A DNA stretch of 64,000 nt from Rudanella sp031411995 (GTDB lineage Bacteria > Bacteroidota > Bacteroidia > Cytophagales > Spirosomataceae). The notes under the pieces were generated by a model. That model was not told the origin of the DNA and did no database searches. It saw nothing but the letters and a program-made list of their open reading frames with translations. The position numbers were made by a program, and so were the translations under genes. Shown here piece after piece: positions 61,136 through 64,000 of this stretch. How positions within the stretch are numbered: position 1 is the stretch's first letter; every line of letters begins with the position of its first letter. Where the stretch lies: NCBI GenBank assembly GCA_031411995.1, contig JANOCD010000023.1, positions 62,001-126,000 of the forward strand, read 5' to 3'.

Positions 61136-61744
61136 ATGAAAAAAACTATCCAGTACTTTACTTTAAGTGCCATTTTGTTGCTATCGAACCTGTCGTGCCA
61201 TCGGCAGTTAGCCAGAGTTCAACCTACCCCCTCTCCCCATTACCAATCCGTTGTCTCGGTTGATGACGAAGTTCCCCTACCCGTCGAGAACCAGACAGAC
61301 CCTGCTTTGCCGGTGACCAGCCCGGTAACAAACCAACCCACAACCACCAGCGAACAACCTGTTGTCACCACAGCCATTGTCAAGGCGGGGCCAACAGAAC
61401 GGCTGACAAAAAAAATGGCAGGGGTGCAAAAACGGATGGCATCACTGTCGGCCTCCGAGAAAAAAGGATTAATTGTCAACCCCGCCACGAAGATCAAGAA
61501 GACTGCCGACTCAAAAGGTACCATGGGTATTGTGGGGGCAATTCTTGGCGCAGCGAGTCTCATACTGGTTGCCGTTGGTGCTCCCATCGGAATCTTGCTG
61601 GCTATTCCTGGTTTAATTTTCAGCATTATTGGCCTGAGAGGTTCCCGCCGTGGGTTAGCCATTGCCGGAGTCGTTCTGAACGCGCTGGCCCTGGCTCTGC
61701 TGCTTATTCTGGTAGTTGCCATTGCCACCTTCGGCTTCAGTTGA
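61136..61744 (+). CDS. Hypothetical lipoprotein with C-terminal membrane segments (202 aa)
   Basis: From the ATG at 61136 this encodes 202 aa. It has a lipobox (LSNLSC, Cys21), a Pro/Thr/Val-rich linker (about 30-85), a basic region (RLTKKMAGVQKRMASLSASEKK) and two hydrophobic segments (GIVGAILGAASLILVAVGAPIGILLAIPGLIFSIIGL and LAIAGVVLNALALALLLILVVAIA). The combination of a lipid anchor with membrane helices is common in small Bacteroidota membrane proteins of unknown role. Followed by a strong terminator. Confidence 0.7.
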   Translation: MKKTIQYFTLSAILLLSNLSCHRQLARVQPTPSPHYQSVVSVDDEVPLPVENQTDPALPVTSPVTNQPTTTSEQPVVTTAIVKAGPTERLTKKMAGVQKRMASLSASEKKGLIVNPATKIKKTADSKGTMGIVGAILGAASLILVAVGAPIGILLAIPGLIFSIIGLRGSRRGLAIAGVVLNALALALLLILVVAIATFGFS

Positions 61745-61772
61745 GGGGGTCAATCTGGCCAAACATCCCATC

Positions 61773-61807
61773 AAAAAGGGCTTCCCTGCTTGGGGAAGCC
61801 CTTTTTT
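61773..61807. terminator. Terminator between the lipoprotein gene and mdh
   Basis: AAAAAGGGCTTCCC pairs with GGGGAAGCCCTTTTT around a short loop, with A and T runs on both sides. It serves the plus-strand lipoprotein gene and the convergent minus-strand mdh. Confidence 0.85.
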
Positions 61808-61833
61808 GAGTTAAACACTGCACTGATCAAAAC

Positions 61834-62769
61834 TTACAGTTCCAGCGTTTTCAACACGTCGTTCATGTTCCGAACGGCATCGGCCGACTTGGCAAAAGCT
61901 GCCTGCTCCTCGTCGTTCAGTTTGTAGTCGATGATTTGTTCCCAGCCGTTTTTACCAATCACCACGGGTACACCCAGGCAAATATCCGACTGATCGTACT
62001 CTCCATCGAGAGAAACGCAGCAGGTGAACACGTGTTTCTGATCGCGGACGATACTCTCCACCAGTTCGGCCACAGCCGCCCCCGGTGCATACCAGGCCGA
62101 CGTGCCAATGAGTTTGGTGAGCGTGGCCCCGCCAACCATCGTGTCGGCAGCAACTTTCTGGAGGGTTTCTTCGTCCAGGAACTGGCTCACGGGCACCCCA
62201 TTGCGGGTAGCCAAACGAGTCAATGGGATCATGGTTGTGTCGCCATGACCACCAATCACCGCCCCGTGAACATCGGTGGGCGGGCAGTCGAGAGCCAGTG
62301 AAAGATACGTTTTGAAGCGGGCCGAGTCGAGGATGCCGCCCATGCCGATGAGCTTATTTTTTGCCAGGCCCGATGTTTTCAGCGACAGGTAGGTCATCGT
62401 GTCCATTGGGTTCGACACAATAATAATGATAGCATCCGGCGAGTGTTGCAGAATGTTGTCGGTTACGCCCTTCACAATTTTGGCGTTGGTGCCAATGAGG
62501 TCTTCGCGGGTCATGCCCGGCTTGCGGGGCAGGCCCGATGTGATCACGACTACATCTGAACCGGCGGTTTTTGCGTAATCATTAGTAGAGCCCGTGATTT
62601 TGGTATCGAAGCCACAGAGGGTGGCTGTTTGAAACATATCGAGGGCTTTGCCTTCGCTGAGCCCTTCTTTGATGTCGAGCAATACGACTTCCTGGGCGAG
62701 TTGACGGCGGGCGATGTTATCGGCGCAGGTTGCTCCAACGGCACCAGCTCCTACTACGGTTATTTTCAT
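61834..62769 (-). CDS. mdh: Malate dehydrogenase
   Basis: This 311-aa LDH-like malate dehydrogenase has the NAD-binding VVGAGAVGATCADNIA, RKPGMTREDLIGTNAKIV, SNPMDTMTYLSLKTSGL and the active-site histidine in GGHGDTTMIPL. It interconverts malate and oxaloacetate in the TCA cycle. Length matches the family. It is monocistronic and convergent with the lipoprotein gene. Confidence 0.97.
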   Translation of the reverse strand: MKITVVGAGAVGATCADNIARRQLAQEVVLLDIKEGLSEGKALDMFQTATLCGFDTKITGSTNDYAKTAGSDVVVITSGLPRKPGMTREDLIGTNAKIVKGVTDNILQHSPDAIIIIVSNPMDTMTYLSLKTSGLAKNKLIGMGGILDSARFKTYLSLALDCPPTDVHGAVIGGHGDTTMIPLTRLATRNGVPVSQFLDEETLQKVAADTMVGGATLTKLIGTSAWYAPGAAVAELVESIVRDQKHVFTCCVSLDGEYDQSDICLGVPVVIGKNGWEQIIDYKLNDEEQAAFAKSADAVRNMNDVLKTLEL

Positions 62770-62973
62770 ACAGTTATAAAGGACGGACTGTCCGGGTTAT
62801 TGATGTTTCGGAAACCAGGGGCAAAACTACAAAGGATAGGAACGCGGAGGTCAAAATTTTGTCCCAATCCCTCGGTTTTGAAATAGTTTGTCCTGTTTTC
62901 GTGTTATACCCTCTGACGGCCAACGCAGGCCGGAACGGTTCATTAATTAAACAACCATTCAGCAATAGTATAG

Positions 62974-63402
62974 ATGGAAAATAGTAGTCTTTTGTCGCGT
63001 GTATTGAAATCGGTTTTTTTTCGGACGGCGGGCGGACGAGCTTACAAGACGGCAAAAAATAGCCGGAGTATCCTGAAGCTGATTCAGGATGCGATGGCGA
63101 AATCGGGCGGGCTTTCCGGAGCCAGTATTGCCGCTGTTCGGGGTCAACTTGGTTTGCTGGCCCGATTGCTTAAAGCGTATGCCTCAGGCGAATACAGGGA
63201 GATTCCCTGGAAAACGCTGGTTCGGATGATTGCTGTGCTGATTTATTTCGTGTCGCCAATAGACTTTATTCCTGATCTGTTGCCGATTATTGGTCTGACT
63301 GATGACATTGCACTGCTCGTGTGGCTTTTTGGGGCTGTAAAAGGTGATCTCGATAAGTTTGAGCAGTGGGAAAGCCAAAAGGGAATTATTCCGATTGGCT
63401 AA
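62974..63402 (+). CDS. YkvA (DUF1232) family membrane protein
   Basis: This 142-aa protein contains the DUF1232 signature IYFVSPIDFIPDLLPIIGLTDDIALLVW near residues 95-125, preceded by a helical region (LRGQLGLLARLLKAYASGEYREIPWKTLVRM). YkvA proteins are membrane proteins of unknown function. tatA follows after 46 bp with its own promoter-like elements. Confidence 0.88.
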   Translation: MENSSLLSRVLKSVFFRTAGGRAYKTAKNSRSILKLIQDAMAKSGGLSGASIAAVRGQLGLLARLLKAYASGEYREIPWKTLVRMIAVLIYFVSPIDFIPDLLPIIGLTDDIALLVWLFGAVKGDLDKFEQWESQKGIIPIG

Positions 63403-63425
63403 TTGGAGAGAGTTTTTTAACTTTG
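63395..63425 (+). promoter_or_regulatory. tatA promoter
   Basis: A TTG at 63395, a 20-nt spacer and TAACTTTG at 63418 match the Bacteroidota promoter. It overlaps the end of the ykvA gene and lies 23 bp upstream of the tatA start. Confidence 0.65.
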
Positions 63426-63448
63426 CATACATACAAATCCTACAGATT

Positions 63449-63652
63449 ATGACTTTCGCATCCATTTTAGGTTTCCTTGGAGGACTGGGCACAGGAGAAA
63501 TGATCCTGATTTTTGCGGTGATCGTCCTGATGTTCGGCGCGAAAAAACTGCCCGAACTGGCCCGTGGTTTAGGTAAAGGTATCCGTGAGTTCAAGGATGC
63601 TACGAAGGACGTTCGCGAGAATATCGAAGACGGCCTGAAAGAGACGAAGTAA
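63449..63652 (+). CDS. tatA: Sec-independent protein translocase TatA
   Basis: This 67-aa protein has one N-terminal transmembrane helix (ILGFLGGLGTGEMILIFAVIVLMFGAKKLPELARGLG) and an amphipathic helix (GIREFKDATKDVRENIED), as expected for TatA, which forms the Tat translocation pore. It is relevant to the Tat-exported sugar-isomerase-like protein elsewhere in the window. tatC is not in the window. Confidence 0.95.
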   Translation: MTFASILGFLGGLGTGEMILIFAVIVLMFGAKKLPELARGLGKGIREFKDATKDVRENIEDGLKETK

Positions 63653-63669
63653 GTTTATTGACTTCATAA

Positions 63670-63720
63670 ACAGACAACCGGATGGTGGCATAGGCGACCA
63701 TCCGATTGTCTGTTTTTTTT
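63670..63720 (+). terminator. tatA terminator
   Basis: A 17-bp stem (ACAGACAAyCGGATGGT arms with one G-T pair) and a T8 tract lie 18 bp after the tatA stop codon. Confidence 0.9.
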
Positions 63721-63777
63721 AATACCAGATAGTGAACGTTGGATCATATCCGATATTCAGTACCTAAATCTATTCCT

Positions 63778-64000
63778 GTGACTGCACTTTACCGTAACTT
63801 TTCTGCTGTCCAAACCGACCTCCGGGCGGGAACCCTTACCTGCCGCCAATTGGTGGACGGATATCTGAACCGCATTCAGGACAACGAACACCTCAACGTA
63901 TTCACGGAGGTGTATGCCGACGAGGCCCGCCAACGCGCCGATGAACTCGACAGTCGCATGGGATCGAATCAGCCGGTTGGCCGACTGGCGGGCATGGTAA
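63778..64000 (+). CDS. gatA: Amidase-signature protein, probably GatA (N-terminus; truncated by window edge)
   Basis: A GTG at 63778 opens a frame that runs to the window end (74 residues): VTALYRNFSAVQTDLRAGTL, RQLVDGYLNRIQDNEHLNVFT, and GRLAGMV just before the expected GIKD. This matches the start of the amidase-signature family, best GatA, the amidase subunit of aspartyl/glutamyl-tRNA amidotransferase. The catalytic Ser-Ser-Lys region lies beyond the window, so other amidases are not excluded. Confidence 0.8.
   Translation, partial: MTALYRNFSAVQTDLRAGTLTCRQLVDGYLNRIQDNEHLNVFTEVYADEARQRADELDSRMGSNQPVGRLAGMV

Noticed and set aside
1..64000. CRISPR arrays, tRNA or rRNA genes, insertion sequences
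   Set aside because: No regularly spaced direct repeats, no cloverleaf sequences that I could recognise, and no transposase-like reading frame were seen; a dedicated search could still find a missed tRNA.

Overview
This window comes from a Bacteroidota chromosome, most likely a Spirosoma-like member of the Cytophagales. The evidence is back-to-back SusC/SusD pairs, type IX secretion C-terminal domains of both types (A near 12.9 kb, B near 58.3 kb), Bacteroidota-style promoters (TTTG, about 20 nt, TAnnTTTG), SusD/DUF1735/DUF2490/7TMR-DISM families, and many strong hairpin terminators between short operons. Base composition looks near 50% GC by eye, except for a visibly AT-richer patch at about 43.4-45.4 kb. 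I saw no tRNA, rRNA, CRISPR array, transposase or integrase.

Layout. 1-11.6 kb: a carbohydrate-uptake locus. It has the tail of one SusC, its SusD, a second SusC/SusD pair, a DUF1735-PKD surface lipoprotein, a ThuA-like protein, a Tat-exported sugar-phosphate-isomerase-like TIM barrel and a DUF819 membrane protein, closed by a very long hairpin. 11.7-20.3 kb: a type A T9SS cargo protein, a TspO-like/SDR pair, a 57-aa orphan ORF, a ScfR/RamB-type XRE regulator, an unrecognised 847-aa protein with an AT-hook-like motif, and a tiny lipoprotein. 20.3-24.5 kb: an exported, membrane-anchored TPR-CHAT caspase-like protein that converges on and overlaps an ECF-sigma/TPR-anti-sigma-like pair. 24.6-31 kb: small membrane and lipoproteins, a probable D-apionate lactonase followed by kynureninase, a TetR regulator, and queG.

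30.5-41.4 kb: grpE-dnaJ; an NAD salvage module (nrtR regulator, PRPP synthetase, nadV) with two near-identical operator-like palindromes in the nrtR-prs gap; a 7TMR-DISM histidine kinase; and a PVC-type lipoprotein cytochrome with HEAT repeats. 41.6-47.9 kb: DUF2490, AraC, then the AT-rich patch with a secreted unknown, a lone contractile-tail tube protein (gp19/Afp1 family), DinB and a doubly frameshifted UPF0158 remnant, then an S9 peptidase. 47.9-54.9 kb: marC, then a protocatechuate beta-ketoadipate operon (pcaC-H-G-IJ-F-B; the CoA transferase is a single fused chain and pcaD is absent) with a divergent PobR-like AraC regulator. 55-64 kb: housekeeping and small genes (ribBA, T9SS type B protein, ybaB, GT2, pspC, csp, PEGA lipoprotein, mdh, ykvA, tatA, start of gatA).

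Most interesting items: the CHAT/sigma/anti-sigma cluster, the orphan tail-tube gene in AT-rich DNA beside a decayed gene, the paired NrtR-like operators, the 847-aa unknown, and a GAAAGAG-type inverted repeat filling the stop-to-start gap of two unrelated operons in the same orientation relative to transcription.
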